Notes under the pieces: model-generated
The model's database searches: none
Seen by the model: the letters and a program-made list of their open reading frames with translations, nothing else
Told to the model about the DNA's origin: nothing
Position numbers and translations under genes: made by a program
DNA from: CBDBND01 sp965207985
GTDB lineage: Bacteria > Pseudomonadota > Alphaproteobacteria > Rhodospirillales > Rhodospirillaceae
Assembly: GCA_965207985.1 (NCBI GenBank)
Contig: CBDBND010000033.1
Span: 372,001-436,000, forward strand
Length of the DNA stretch: 64,000 bases
Reading direction: 5' to 3'
Shown: one piece after another, positions 26,149 to 35,371 of the stretch
Layout: each line of letters opens with the position of its first letter
Position numbering within the stretch: position 1 is the stretch's first letter

Positions 26149-27519
26149 ATGCGTATTCACAACAAAGGCCGATTCAGCCGGCGCTCTATTTTGCGCGGCA
26201 CCATTGCCGGCTCCGCCGTATCTGTCGCTCTGCCGTTCCTCGACTGTATGCTGAATGACTCAGGCACGGCATTGGCTGCTGGTGCGCCCCTGCCTGTTCG
26301 TTTTGGCACGTGGTTCTGGGGACTAGGGCACACACCAGGCCATGGGGTCGAAGACAAGTCGGTCACCAGCCCGGGCATGACCTTTCTGAGAGAGGCTGAA
26401 GCGCTTCAGCGTCACGAAGAAAAGATAAATTTCTTCGCCAAGTTCAACATGCCATTGGACGGCCGGTCCAACTATCCGCATGAAAGCGGCTGGATTGCCT
26501 CGCGGACGGGGACAGTTCCGGACAAAGACAAAGAAATCCCCGCCGTAACCTTTGATCAGTTGATTGCGGACAAGGTAGGCACCACCACACGTCTCAAGAT
26601 TGTCGACATTGCCTGTACCGGTAATCCCAACCACAGCTATTCCGCACGTGGCACCTATACGCGCACCGCGGCAGAAGCCTCACCGACAAAACTGTATACG
26701 CGGCTGTTCGGACCGGATTTCGTCGACCCCAATCAGGCGGACTTCACGCCAGACCCCCGCGTCCTGGTCAGAAAGAGCGTGTTGTCGGCGGTCAAGGACG
26801 AACGCCAAAAGCTTCTCACGCAGGTGGGTGCGTCGGACCGGGATCAGCTGGATGAGTACTTTACGTCGATCCGCGAGCTAGAAAACCAGTTGGACATTCA
26901 ATTGCAGAAACCTGCACCGCTCGAAGCCTGCCAAGTGATTCCACCGCCGGAAGGCAGCGAGATCCAAGAGAACATGCTGGGGGTGGAGATCAATCAGGTT
27001 CTTGCCACCCATAAGACCTTCACAAAAATGCTGGCCATGGCCGTAGCCTGCAACCAGACTAAAGTCTTCAATGTGGTGTTCAGCGATTCCCTCTCCAGTC
27101 TCCGCAAGGAAGGTGAAAGCCTCACCCACCACAGCCTGTCCCATGAAGAACGTGTCGACCCGGCGCTTGGTCTCCAGCCGCAAACCTCCTGGTTCAACAC
27201 CCGCAGCATGGAGGCTTTGGCCACATTCATCGATCTGTTCGAATCCATTCGGGAAGGTGACGGCACGTTGCTAGACAATGTCTTGATCCTGGCCGGAAGC
27301 GAAACCGGCGATGCCAAGACCCATTCAATCGACGAAGTTCCTTTCATGACCGTGGGGCGGGCCGGCGGCCGCATCAAGACCGGTCTCTATATCAGGGGCA
27401 ATGCCGATCCGACGACACGGATTCCTCTCACCGCCATGCAGATTATGGGTTTGTCGGTGAATAGCTGGGGCACGCGGTCGCTTAAGACGTCGAAAACCAT
27501 CACCGACATTCTTGCTTAG
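26149..27519 (+). CDS. DUF1552 family protein, Tat-exported (copy 1)
   Basis: A 456-aa protein with a twin-arginine signal (FSRRSILRGTIAGSAVSVAL) leading into PFLDCMLNDSG. It contains family landmarks: FWGLGHTPGHG, GWIASRTGT, a central STREL-like helix, and LILAGSETGDAKTHS near the end. DUF1552 belongs with alkaline phosphatase/sulfatase-like fold proteins according to my recollection, but no catalytic role is proven. It follows the DUF1592/1588 gene by 26 bases, the usual partnership. A close second copy is at 28724-30094. Confidence 0.88.
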   Translation: MRIHNKGRFSRRSILRGTIAGSAVSVALPFLDCMLNDSGTALAAGAPLPVRFGTWFWGLGHTPGHGVEDKSVTSPGMTFLREAEALQRHEEKINFFAKFNMPLDGRSNYPHESGWIASRTGTVPDKDKEIPAVTFDQLIADKVGTTTRLKIVDIACTGNPNHSYSARGTYTRTAAEASPTKLYTRLFGPDFVDPNQADFTPDPRVLVRKSVLSAVKDERQKLLTQVGASDRDQLDEYFTSIRELENQLDIQLQKPAPLEACQVIPPPEGSEIQENMLGVEINQVLATHKTFTKMLAMAVACNQTKVFNVVFSDSLSSLRKEGESLTHHSLSHEERVDPALGLQPQTSWFNTRSMEALATFIDLFESIREGDGTLLDNVLILAGSETGDAKTHSIDEVPFMTVGRAGGRIKTGLYIRGNADPTTRIPLTAMQIMGLSVNSWGTRSLKTSKTITDILA

Positions 27520-27533
27520 ACGTTGAACTTACG

Positions 27534-28649
27534 ATGAAAACGCACGCTCAACATCTGGGACTTTGTTTCGCCGGTTTATTGACCTGTTCTGTTGCCAGCA
27601 GTCAGGCAGCGGGCCCCTATCCGATTGAAGTTGCCACCATTCAGCTTGGGCACGGGGTTCTTCTGACCGACATCGGAGGCTCGGCCCTTTACCGGTATGA
27701 TAGCGACTTAAGAGAACCTGGCACGTCAACATGCACGGGTGATTGTGCAGAGAAACACCCTCCTCTTCTTGTGACAAATACGCCGGAGGAGATACCGGAC
27801 CAATGGAGCCTGATCGAACGGGAGGATGGAACCCAACAATGGGCGCTCGCCGGATCGCCTCTCTACCGGTATGCGCGTGACAGCAACAAAGGCTTGGCTT
27901 TCGGTGAAGGAGATGGGTGGACAAGCGCATTTGAGCCGATGCTGACGCCGCCGGAAATGTCCGTTGCCGGCACCATTTTGGGCCAAGTGCTCGCCACGTC
28001 GAGTGGAATGACTTTGTATGTCAGGAACGATCCGTCCGAGCCGTTTGAGTGTTCTGGTCAATGTATGGAGACCTGGGCGCCATTTGAGGCCCCGTGGGGA
28101 GCATCCGACTTCGGTGATTTCTCCGTCATCACCAGAAACGACGGTGTGAATCAATGGGCTTACCACGGCAAACCTCTGTTCCGTTTCTTAGGCGACGCCG
28201 AGCGCGGCGAAATCAATGGTGAGGGTACGGACGGAGCTTGGGAGGCTTTGGTTTTAGAATCCTCTCCGCCGGTTCCCTCTTGGGTCACGGTTATCCATTC
28301 GGATGGCGGTGCCCTGTATGCCGACTCAGATGGCAAGACCCTACATATGGTTGTCATCGACAAGAATTTATTGCCAACCACAATACAGGGCGGCAATCAC
28401 TGTGGTGAGGAATGCCTTGATAAGTATTGGTCTGTGGTCGTTGCGGAGTCAAAGGTACCGGCCATTGGCTATTGGTCCGTCATTGAAAATAAGAATCACG
28501 GTTTGCAGTGGGCCTACAAAGGGCTTCCCCTTTACACTTTGAAACACGTCCCTGGCCCGGGCCAGGAGCTCTACTACACCACCTATCGGCAATTCCAATG
28601 GATGAAGCCGATCATGTACGCCCTGCCTTCTCTACAGGGTGTGTTTTAG
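27534..28649 (+). CDS. Secreted protein with Yx(FWY)xxD repeats (COG4315-like)
   Basis: A 371-aa exported protein with a signal peptide (LCFAGLLTCSVASSQAAG). It has several copies of the pattern G-x-x-L-Y-x-(Y/F/W)-x-x-D followed by a C-x-(G)-x-C pair: ALYRYDSD with CTGDC, MTLYVRNDPSE with CSGQC, and TLHMVVIDK with CGEEC, alternating with QWAYKGLPLYTLK-type units. This secreted repeat is of unknown function. Its gene is sandwiched between the two DUF1552 copies (14 and 74 bases), implying a shared role. Confidence 0.85.
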   Translation: MKTHAQHLGLCFAGLLTCSVASSQAAGPYPIEVATIQLGHGVLLTDIGGSALYRYDSDLREPGTSTCTGDCAEKHPPLLVTNTPEEIPDQWSLIEREDGTQQWALAGSPLYRYARDSNKGLAFGEGDGWTSAFEPMLTPPEMSVAGTILGQVLATSSGMTLYVRNDPSEPFECSGQCMETWAPFEAPWGASDFGDFSVITRNDGVNQWAYHGKPLFRFLGDAERGEINGEGTDGAWEALVLESSPPVPSWVTVIHSDGGALYADSDGKTLHMVVIDKNLLPTTIQGGNHCGEECLDKYWSVVVAESKVPAIGYWSVIENKNHGLQWAYKGLPLYTLKHVPGPGQELYYTTYRQFQWMKPIMYALPSLQGVF

Positions 28650-28723
28650 AACGCCTAAAACGGAGAATTGATACCCTGCTCAAACGTCTTGACCAGCCAA
28701 AGCGTGTAAGAAATACGAGAGCT

Positions 28724-30094
28724 ATGAGACTTCGCAGCACTAATCAATTAAATCGCCGCTCCTTCCTCAGAGGCTCCGTGGCTGGAACAGCTGTGACGGT
28801 AGGTTTGCCATTTCTCGATTGTATGTTGAATGACTCAGGCACGGCGTTGGCTGCGGGTGCACCGTTGCCGGTTCGGTTTGGAACGTGGTTTTGGGGATTG
28901 GGGCATACGCCAGGCCACGGGGTTGAGGAGAAGGCCGCCACAAGCCCTGGTATTACTTTTTTACGTGAACCCAAGTCTCTGAACCGTCACACGGATGTCA
29001 TCAATTTCTTTGGAAAATTCAATATGCCGTTGGATGGCCGGTCCAACTATCCGCACAAGAGCGGCTGGATTGCCTCTCGGACCGGTTCAGCGCCGGATAA
29101 AGATAACGAAGTTCCTACAACCACCTTTGACTTACTGATTGCGGACAAAATTGGAACTTCAACGCGCCTAAAAATTGTTGATCTGGCGTGCACGGGTAAT
29201 CCCAACCACAGTTATTCTGCGCGCAGCACGCACACGCGGACGGCGGCAGAGACGTCTGCGACAAAACTATACGCTCGGTTGTTTGGACCTGACTTTGTTG
29301 ATCCCAACAATGCGGACTTCAAACCTGACCCGCGAGTCCTGGTCAGGAAAAGTGTGCTGTCAGCCGTCAAAGAGGAACGCCAGCAGTTACTCAAGAATGT
29401 AGGTGCATCCGACAGGGATCAATTGGACGAGTATTTTACGTCGATCCGCGAGATCGAAAACCAGCTCGATATTCAGTTGCAAAAACCGGCGCCGAATGAG
29501 GCGTGCCGCGTTCCTCCAGCCCCTGAAAATACGGACATGCTCAGCGGCTCAACCAGTGCGGAAATAGAACACGTCTTATCGACACATGAGACTTTCGCGA
29601 AAATGCTGGCTATGGCGGTGGCCTGTAACCAGACTAAAGTCTTTAATGTGGTCTTCAGTGATTCCGGTTCGAATTTACGCCGGCCTGGCGAAAGCCTGAC
29701 CCACCACAGCCTTTCCCATGAAGAACGTGTTGACCCTGCCCTTGGTCTCCAGCCGCAAACATCTTGGTTCAACACACGCAGCATGGATGCCCTGGCCACT
29801 TTCATTGATGTTTTTTCGTCAATCAGAGAGGGTGACGGAACGTTGCTCGACAACATGTTGATTATTGCGGGAAGTGAAACCGGTGATGCGAAAACCCACT
29901 CAATAGATGAAGTCCCGTTCATGAGTGTGGGACAAGCGGGCGGTCGCATAAAAACCGGTCTTTACGTCCACGGTAATGGTTCCCCAACAACTCGTATCGG
30001 TTTAACCGCCATGCAGCTTATGGGTGTTTCCATAGATAGCTGGGGGACGCGTTCCCTAAAGACATCAAAAGTCATCAGCGACATTCTCGTCTAG
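28724..30094 (+). CDS. DUF1552 family protein, Tat-exported (copy 2)
   Basis: I start at 28724, where MRLRSTNQLNRRSFLRGSVAG gives a clean twin-arginine signal; longer in-frame starts overlap the previous gene. The 456-aa product is the same length as copy 1 and nearly identical over long stretches (PFLDCMLNDSGTALAAGAPL, HHSLSHEERVDPALGLQPQT), while synonymous sites differ widely. The copies therefore arose by tandem duplication and have been kept by selection. Differences cluster around residues 280-300. It precedes the double hydrolase gene by 33 bases. Confidence 0.88.
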   Translation: MRLRSTNQLNRRSFLRGSVAGTAVTVGLPFLDCMLNDSGTALAAGAPLPVRFGTWFWGLGHTPGHGVEEKAATSPGITFLREPKSLNRHTDVINFFGKFNMPLDGRSNYPHKSGWIASRTGSAPDKDNEVPTTTFDLLIADKIGTSTRLKIVDLACTGNPNHSYSARSTHTRTAAETSATKLYARLFGPDFVDPNNADFKPDPRVLVRKSVLSAVKEERQQLLKNVGASDRDQLDEYFTSIREIENQLDIQLQKPAPNEACRVPPAPENTDMLSGSTSAEIEHVLSTHETFAKMLAMAVACNQTKVFNVVFSDSGSNLRRPGESLTHHSLSHEERVDPALGLQPQTSWFNTRSMDALATFIDVFSSIREGDGTLLDNMLIIAGSETGDAKTHSIDEVPFMSVGQAGGRIKTGLYVHGNGSPTTRIGLTAMQLMGVSIDSWGTRSLKTSKVISDILV

Positions 30095-30127
30095 AGCTGA
30101 GGTCAACACACAAGAGAGGGTAAGGCC

Positions 30128-31969
30128 ATGAAAACCATCGGTTTCGTGTTGAGTTTCTGTTTTCTAATTGGATCGGCTGTTGCCCAGCAGAGCACGCCGT
30201 CTGTCACGCAGGAGGTGCCAGAAGTCACCGGTATCCGCACGGAAATTCTCACTCTGCCTGATCCTCACCCGATCCGGCCCGATGAACCACTCATGGCGAT
30301 CCTTTATATGCCGGAAGAGGGTGTGAACATTTACAGCCCTGGCATCGTCATGGTGCACGGCGGCCTCGGCGGTCACCCGGCACGGCAGGTTGGAGCACCC
30401 CGCTTTGCCGCGGAACGACTGGCCGCCAAGGGCTATACGGTGCTCAGTCTGATGCATCGCCATTCTCGCGACGAATTCCAAACCCTGTTCGAAGATATCG
30501 TCTATGACATCGACACAGGCCTCGACTTTCTCGAAGCCCGTGGCATGCAGGAACTCGTCCTCGCCGGACACAGCATGGGCTCGATCCGCATTACCTATTA
30601 CCAGGCCTCCACCCAGGACCCGCGCGTCAAGGCTCTGGTTCACTTTGCACCGACAGCGGATATGGCGGGAAAAGATGGTGCCGGCGCCCGCCTCAATCCC
30701 AATTACGACGCGCTGGTGGCCGAAGCTCAGGCGGCGGTGGCGGCCGGACGACCGAAACGCGATCTCAGTCCTAACCCTAATCCGGTAACGGCCTTGATAC
30801 CGGATACGTGGATCGATCTCGCCGGGGGGTACCTTTACGGCGCCGAAGCGTTCCTCAGCCATTGGGGACCGGCAGGAAAGGTCAACAACTCCGATTGGAT
30901 GCCGAAGAACACGGTGCCTATCTTGATGTTGGCCGGGACTTACGACACCGCTGTCCCGCCGGGGCGCATGGAAGAACTCAAACAGTTGGCCGTCAACAGC
31001 CCCAAGGTGGATCACATCACCTATCAAGACGTGAACCATTTCTTTGAAGGGGTGTGGGATGAGTCCACCGATGACATGGTGGCCTGGCTCAGTGACATCG
31101 ATCTCGGGCCGAAACCCCGCGTGCACGTGGACATCGTCGATACCCGTGTGGCCAACGGCCGTCATCTCCCCGGCATTTTATATACGCCAGAGAACGGGTC
31201 CGACACGAGCAAGCCCGCCTTTGTTCTCAAACATGGCTGGACCGGGGACATTATTCATAGTTCCAATCATTGGCTGGGCTGGCGGCTGGCTCAAGCCGGC
31301 TACACCGTACTTGCGCCCGAAACCCGCACCAGCGGCCGCCGCGGCATCCAGGCCGTGAAACTTAAAGACGTGGCCGATGATCTGGGTCATTGGATCGACT
31401 TTCTCGAAAGCCGCGGCTTTGACCGCGTCATCATGGAAGGTCATTCGGCGGGGGGAATCTGGATTTCCAACTATATGAGTGAAACGAACGATCCTCGCGT
31501 CATTGGTATGGTTTATCTCGCACCGACCCGCAACATGCCCCACCGCGTTCGCGATGGCCTGGGACGGAACCGTTATGCGGAAGTGGTTGCGGACGCCCAA
31601 GAAGCCGTCGCACGCGGTGAAGGCCGGACTCATCTCATCAACGTTAAGTACATGGTCGACGATTACGATCCTGAGCGGGGAATCAGGAGCGGCGTGACCA
31701 TGCTGGCCGATCAGTTTCTGGATTATTGGGGCCCCGACTCCCGTGCGGTGCACACCGACCGGGTGCGAGACTTCGACCGCCCCAGTCTCTCCATTGCCGG
31801 TACAAAAGATCTCTTGATGACGGAAGAGTTCATTCGGCGTTTCACCCGCGCTCACAGAGGCGATGCCGAAGCGGTCTGGTACGAAGGCGGCTCCCATGGT
31901 TTGCGGGAATCCAAAGACCGGGTGTTGGCGGATGTGGTCGCCTGGACCGAGAGAAACTTTGAGCGGTAA
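30128..31969 (+). CDS. Secreted double alpha/beta hydrolase
   Basis: A 613-aa protein with a signal peptide (IGFVLSFCFLIGSAVAQ) and two complete alpha/beta-hydrolase domains. The first has MVHGGLGGHP and the nucleophile elbow LAGHSMGSIRI (serine near residue 148); the second has LKHGWTGD and MEGHSAGGIWI (serine near residue 439). Candidate catalytic histidines follow in DVNHFFEG and EGGSHGLRE. The domains are similar, suggesting internal duplication. It is the last gene of the DUF1592/DUF1552 operon and is convergent with the methyltransferase gene. Probably an esterase on a substrate shared with that operon. Confidence 0.85.
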   Translation: MKTIGFVLSFCFLIGSAVAQQSTPSVTQEVPEVTGIRTEILTLPDPHPIRPDEPLMAILYMPEEGVNIYSPGIVMVHGGLGGHPARQVGAPRFAAERLAAKGYTVLSLMHRHSRDEFQTLFEDIVYDIDTGLDFLEARGMQELVLAGHSMGSIRITYYQASTQDPRVKALVHFAPTADMAGKDGAGARLNPNYDALVAEAQAAVAAGRPKRDLSPNPNPVTALIPDTWIDLAGGYLYGAEAFLSHWGPAGKVNNSDWMPKNTVPILMLAGTYDTAVPPGRMEELKQLAVNSPKVDHITYQDVNHFFEGVWDESTDDMVAWLSDIDLGPKPRVHVDIVDTRVANGRHLPGILYTPENGSDTSKPAFVLKHGWTGDIIHSSNHWLGWRLAQAGYTVLAPETRTSGRRGIQAVKLKDVADDLGHWIDFLESRGFDRVIMEGHSAGGIWISNYMSETNDPRVIGMVYLAPTRNMPHRVRDGLGRNRYAEVVADAQEAVARGEGRTHLINVKYMVDDYDPERGIRSGVTMLADQFLDYWGPDSRAVHTDRVRDFDRPSLSIAGTKDLLMTEEFIRRFTRAHRGDAEAVWYEGGSHGLRESKDRVLADVVAWTERNFER

Positions 31970-31983
31970 TTACGCTTTCAAGC

Positions 31984-32799
31984 TCAGCGCTTGGTCGCCC
32001 CTAGGGAAAATGACAATGGCAGTTGGGGCATAAACTCAGGTAAGCGGAACAAGCGTGGTTCGTCCGGGTCGGGCTCGAGCAAAGAAACATAGGCCCAAGG
32101 CAATGTTTCATGCTCATGCAGGAAATCCAGCCGCATGCCGGCCTTCAATAGTCCGCCAATGATCGCCGATAGAGGATGGGCCCAATCATAACTGTCACTG
32201 CTCTCTTCCGGCATGGCTTCGCCGGTGTAAGTGATTTCTTCGTCGAACTGCAGCGGTGACTTTGGATCGGTGCGCCAGGGATATTTGTGCACCAGTTGGC
32301 CCTTTTCTTCCTCCATCACCAGCATGGACGGATGTCCGTCGGCCAAATACAGACGCCCGCCCCGCTTAAGCATTTTTGCGACGACACCCGCCCATTTGGT
32401 GATATCGGGCAACCAGGTATTGGTGCCCCAGGTGGTATAGACAAGATCAAACTTCGTTTTGATCAAATTCGCCGCGTCATAGACATCCCCTTGAATGAAC
32501 TTCGCCCGGAGGCCGGTTTCCGCTGCCAGCAGTTGCGCCGCTTCGACGGCCGACGGCGAAAAGTCTAATCCCGTCACCTCCGCTCCGCGGCGCACAAGCC
32601 CGAGAGAATCCATGCCGATGTGACATTGCAGATGAAGAACTTTGAGCCCCTTTATGTTGCCAATTTCTCCGGCTTCGATGGGAAACAAGGGGTCCCAACC
32701 TTTCTTGAATTTCTCCAGCGGGTAGGAACGCAGATGAAGCGGTACCCGACATTCCCAATTGCGCAAGTTGGTTTTCGTGTATTTGTCGGAGCCGGTCAT
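31984..32799 (-). CDS. Class I SAM-dependent methyltransferase
   Basis: A 271-aa cytoplasmic protein. Motif I for S-adenosylmethionine is KVLHLQCHIGMDSLGLVRRG, followed by VTGLDFSPSAVEAAQ and DLVYTTWGTNTWLPD. The target is unknown. Its ATG overlaps the pspF stop by 4 bases, so it is co-transcribed with the regulator; whether it takes part in envelope stress is open. Confidence 0.8.
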   Translation of the reverse strand: MTGSDKYTKTNLRNWECRVPLHLRSYPLEKFKKGWDPLFPIEAGEIGNIKGLKVLHLQCHIGMDSLGLVRRGAEVTGLDFSPSAVEAAQLLAAETGLRAKFIQGDVYDAANLIKTKFDLVYTTWGTNTWLPDITKWAGVVAKMLKRGGRLYLADGHPSMLVMEEEKGQLVHKYPWRTDPKSPLQFDEEITYTGEAMPEESSDSYDWAHPLSAIIGGLLKAGMRLDFLHEHETLPWAYVSLLEPDPDEPRLFRLPEFMPQLPLSFSLGATKR

Positions 32800-33857
32800 G
32801 GGTCCGCACTTTCTGTTTGCGCCGGCAACAGACCGTGTTTTCTGAGTGCATTGCGCAGCTGGTGATAGGACAAGCCAAGATGAGGGGCCGCGGTTTTTTG
32901 ATTGTGGCGGCAGGCTTCCATGGCGTTTTGAAGAAGGGTTTGCTCAAACGCCGCCACTTCCGCTTTGAAATCACACGGCACCGCACCGACATGGGACCGT
33001 TGTTCTGGGGTCGGAGAAACGGCTATAGGCTCCGCAGTCTGCTGTGAGGGTTTGTGAACAGAAGGTTGTGCCAGTCTGTAAGGAGAGGCGAAGGGGTCCA
33101 ACACGATTGCGTCCGCGCCGACAGGTTCGTCCCAGTACTCGGTGGACGCCACCGCCCGTTCGGCGACGTTGCGAAGTTCACGCACATTACCGGGCCACGG
33201 ATGCGCTTCTAGAGCCTTCACGGCGTCTTCAGAGAATCCTAGAAAGGACTCCCATTGCAACTCGCTGGCCATGGCCCGGCCAAAGTGTTCCGCCAACAAA
33301 GGAATGTCGCCGGTCCGCGCCCGCAAAGGCGGTAGGGTGAGAACATCGAAGGCGAGCCGGTCGAGCAAGTCTTCGCGGAAGTCTCCCGCCTGGGCGAGGG
33401 CGGGCAAGTCGGCGTTGGTGGCGGCGACGATCCGCACCGAAACCTCCAACGTGTCGGACCCGCCCAAACGTTCAAACTCGCCGTACTCGATGACGCGCAG
33501 GACTTTTTCCTGCACGGCCAAAGGTGCGTTACCGATTTCATCGAGAAACAAGGTGCCGCCGTCGGCCCGCTCGAACCGTCCAGCCCGGCGTTGGGACGCG
33601 CCGGTGAATGCTCCCGGTTCCACGCCGAACAGTTCCGCTTCCAGCAGGTTTTCTGGAAGGGCCGCGCAATTGATGGCGACAAAAGGCCCGTCCCACCGGC
33701 CGGAGAGATAGTGGACCCGAGCGGCAGAGAGCTCCTTGCCGGTGCCCCGTTCGCCGATGATCAGGACCGGCCGGTCCACCGGCGCCACCTGGGACAGATC
33801 ATCCATATGGCTCAGGAAGGCTGGCGATTGGCCCATGGGTGCTGGTCGGTCAACCAT
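32796..33857 (-). CDS. pspF: PspF, sigma-54 enhancer-binding activator of the psp operon
   Basis: A 353-aa AAA+ activator lacking an N-terminal receiver domain, as PspF does. Walker A is GERGTGKE, the sigma-54 contact loop is GAFTGA, Walker B is GGTLFLDEIG, and the C-terminus has a Fis-type helix-turn-helix (KTAAPHLGLSYHQLRNALRKHG). It is divergent from the pspA operon, which has a matching -24/-12 promoter. By analogy with E. coli it is held inactive by PspA until membrane stress. The linker between AAA+ and HTH (about residues 240-300) is longer than in E. coli PspF. Confidence 0.92.
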   Translation of the reverse strand: MVDRPAPMGQSPAFLSHMDDLSQVAPVDRPVLIIGERGTGKELSAARVHYLSGRWDGPFVAINCAALPENLLEAELFGVEPGAFTGASQRRAGRFERADGGTLFLDEIGNAPLAVQEKVLRVIEYGEFERLGGSDTLEVSVRIVAATNADLPALAQAGDFREDLLDRLAFDVLTLPPLRARTGDIPLLAEHFGRAMASELQWESFLGFSEDAVKALEAHPWPGNVRELRNVAERAVASTEYWDEPVGADAIVLDPFASPYRLAQPSVHKPSQQTAEPIAVSPTPEQRSHVGAVPCDFKAEVAAFEQTLLQNAMEACRHNQKTAAPHLGLSYHQLRNALRKHGLLPAQTESADP

Positions 33858-33913
33858 TAGCGTATTCTACTAATTTCTTATCAATAACGCTAATTAGTGG
33901 CGTGAATTGCTAA
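33857..33913. promoter_or_regulatory. Probable PspF upstream activating sites
   Basis: Two inverted repeats with TTAG...CTAA arms lie at 33857-33873 and 33894-33913. The second, TTAGTGGCGTGAATTGCTAA, resembles the E. coli PspF binding site as I remember it. They are 65-120 bp upstream of the -24/-12 promoter, a usual enhancer distance. The first overlaps the start codon of pspF, which would let PspF repress its own gene. Confidence 0.6.
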
Positions 33914-33976
33914 TTTAGAATCCGTCAGATTTTTGTCAACTGACTGATTCTAAAGGATTTTATCCATTGAAAGGCG

Positions 33977-33993
33977 TTGGCACGGCATATGCG
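33977..33993 (+). promoter_or_regulatory. Sigma-54 (-24/-12) promoter of the psp operon
   Basis: TTGGCACGGCATATGCG matches the -24 box (TTGGCACG) with GG and GC dinucleotides exactly ten bases apart (33979-33980 and 33991-33992). It lies between the PspF sites and the first gene of the operon. Confidence 0.8.
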
Positions 33994-34068
33994 TAGCTAA
34001 GGGCAAACCCGCCTAATTTCAGCGGGCAGACAACAAGACAGAGAAAAGACAGAAAAGTGACCCCGACC

Positions 34069-34341
34069 ATGACTGACACCCGTTTTTTCACAATGCTCAT
34101 CGCTTTTGCCATTGCGATCGGCATTGTAACGACAGCCTCAACCGTCATCGCAGCAGACGACACCGTGAATGTCTGGATGAGCCAGCATCAAACAGCCTTG
34201 ACCGCCTCTCTCGACGCCAAGCTGAAAAACGGTCCCGTGGCAAAGCGTGCAATCCCTAGCGTGCAGCCTTCCGTTGTGCTGCCCGTCATTCATGTGACCA
34301 CGGAGCCGGTGCAACGGCTCGAAGCCACCCCCAACGCTTGA
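34069..34341 (+). CDS. Small exported protein at the head of the psp operon
   Basis: A 90-aa product from ATG 34069 (a GTG at 34057 is the alternative). Residues 5-30 form a signal peptide or single membrane helix (FFTMLIAFAIAIGIVTTAS) ending at VIAAD. The rest is polar, with no recognised family. It is the first gene after the sigma-54 promoter, 32 bases before pspA, so it should be induced by the same stress. It is not one of the standard Psp proteins I know. Confidence 0.6.
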   Translation: MTDTRFFTMLIAFAIAIGIVTTASTVIAADDTVNVWMSQHQTALTASLDAKLKNGPVAKRAIPSVQPSVVLPVIHVTTEPVQRLEATPNA

Positions 34342-34373
34342 CCCCAAACGCACGACCAAAGAGGAGACCCATC

Positions 34374-35078
34374 ATGGGTATATTTTCCCGCCTATCCGAT
34401 ATCGTGAATTCAAACCTCACCAGTTTGCTCGACCGGGCTGAAGATCCGGCCAAGATGATCCGCCTGATGATTCAGGAAATGGAAGACACCCTGGTGGAAG
34501 TCCGTGCTGACGCCGCCCGGCTCATCGCGGAAAAGAAAGAAGCAACGCGGAAACTGGACCGCCTCGCCAAAGCCCAGCAGGAATGGGAGGAACGGGCCAG
34601 GCTTGCTTTAGAAAAAGACCGCGAAGACTTGGCCAAAGCTGCGTTAGTGGAAAAGGCTAAAGCCGTTGAAACAGCCAAAGTGATCGAAGAAGACGTCGGC
34701 ATGCTTGAGGACCGGTTGGCCGAACTGGATGCCGATGTGGGCAAGCTGCAGGGCAAATTGCGCGAAGCCAAAGCCAAGCAGGAGACCTTATTGGCCCGCA
34801 CCAAGACGGCCCAAACCCGCTTGACCGTACGAGCGACGCTCTATGACGGCCGGGCGGATTCGGCCATGGCCCGGTTCGACTCCTTAGAGAAGAAAATCGA
34901 CGACGTGGAAAGCCGGGTTGAAGCCTACGACCTGGGTGGCGAGAAAACCCTGGCGCAGGAAATTGCCGAGCTGGAAGCCGAATCTCAAATTGAGGAAGAA
35001 TTGAACAAGCTCAAACAGAGCCTAGGCCGCAGCGGAAAAACGGGAGATAAGGAAGACAACAGCGGCGCCGGTTCATGA
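34374..35078 (+). CDS. pspA: Phage shock protein A
   Basis: A 234-aa coiled-coil protein starting MGIFSRLSDIVNSNLTSLLD after GAGGAG. The N-terminal amphipathic helix and RAEDPAKMIRLMIQEMEDTL are typical of PspA/IM30 (ESCRT-III superfamily). Residues 30-190 are almost continuously helical. PspA binds stressed membranes and represses PspF. The C-terminus ends in a short basic/acidic tail after LNKLKQSLG. It is followed by two pspB copies and pspC. Confidence 0.95.
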   Translation: MGIFSRLSDIVNSNLTSLLDRAEDPAKMIRLMIQEMEDTLVEVRADAARLIAEKKEATRKLDRLAKAQQEWEERARLALEKDREDLAKAALVEKAKAVETAKVIEEDVGMLEDRLAELDADVGKLQGKLREAKAKQETLLARTKTAQTRLTVRATLYDGRADSAMARFDSLEKKIDDVESRVEAYDLGGEKTLAQEIAELEAESQIEEELNKLKQSLGRSGKTGDKEDNSGAGS

Positions 35079-35114
35079 GCCGGCGTCCACACCCAAAGGA
35101 GGGGATGACCAATC

Positions 35115-35360
35115 ATGGAATTTGGACAAGCCTTTGCATTCTTGATCACAATTTCCGTCCTCTTTCTCATCTTTGTCTGCCCGGTTTGGATCGTCATGCA
35201 TTACCTGACAAAAAGACGGGAAGCGAAAACACTCTTGGATGATGAAAGTACAGCCCTGGAGGAGTTCCTGAATAAGATTGACAAGATGGAGCAAAGGATA
35301 GACTCACTGGAACAGATTCTTTCCGCTGAAGATCCAAATTGGAAAGAGAAAGTAGAGTAG
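35115..35360 (+). CDS. pspB: PspB-type membrane protein (copy 1)
   Basis: An 81-aa protein with one N-terminal membrane helix (AFAFLITISVLFLIFVCPVWIV) and a charged coiled-coil end (LEEFLNKIDKMEQRIDSLEQIL) finishing DPNWKEKV. Length and layout match PspB, which with PspC senses envelope stress and relieves PspA inhibition of PspF. A related gene follows 11 bases later. Confidence 0.88.
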   Translation: MEFGQAFAFLITISVLFLIFVCPVWIVMHYLTKRREAKTLLDDESTALEEFLNKIDKMEQRIDSLEQILSAEDPNWKEKVE

Positions 35361-35371
35361 GAAATTTTTAG

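Noticed and set aside
30164..31165. Long minus-strand frame (333 codons) in the double hydrolase gene
   Set aside because: High-GC third positions open the opposite strand; the plus-strand gene has intact catalytic motifs and operon context.
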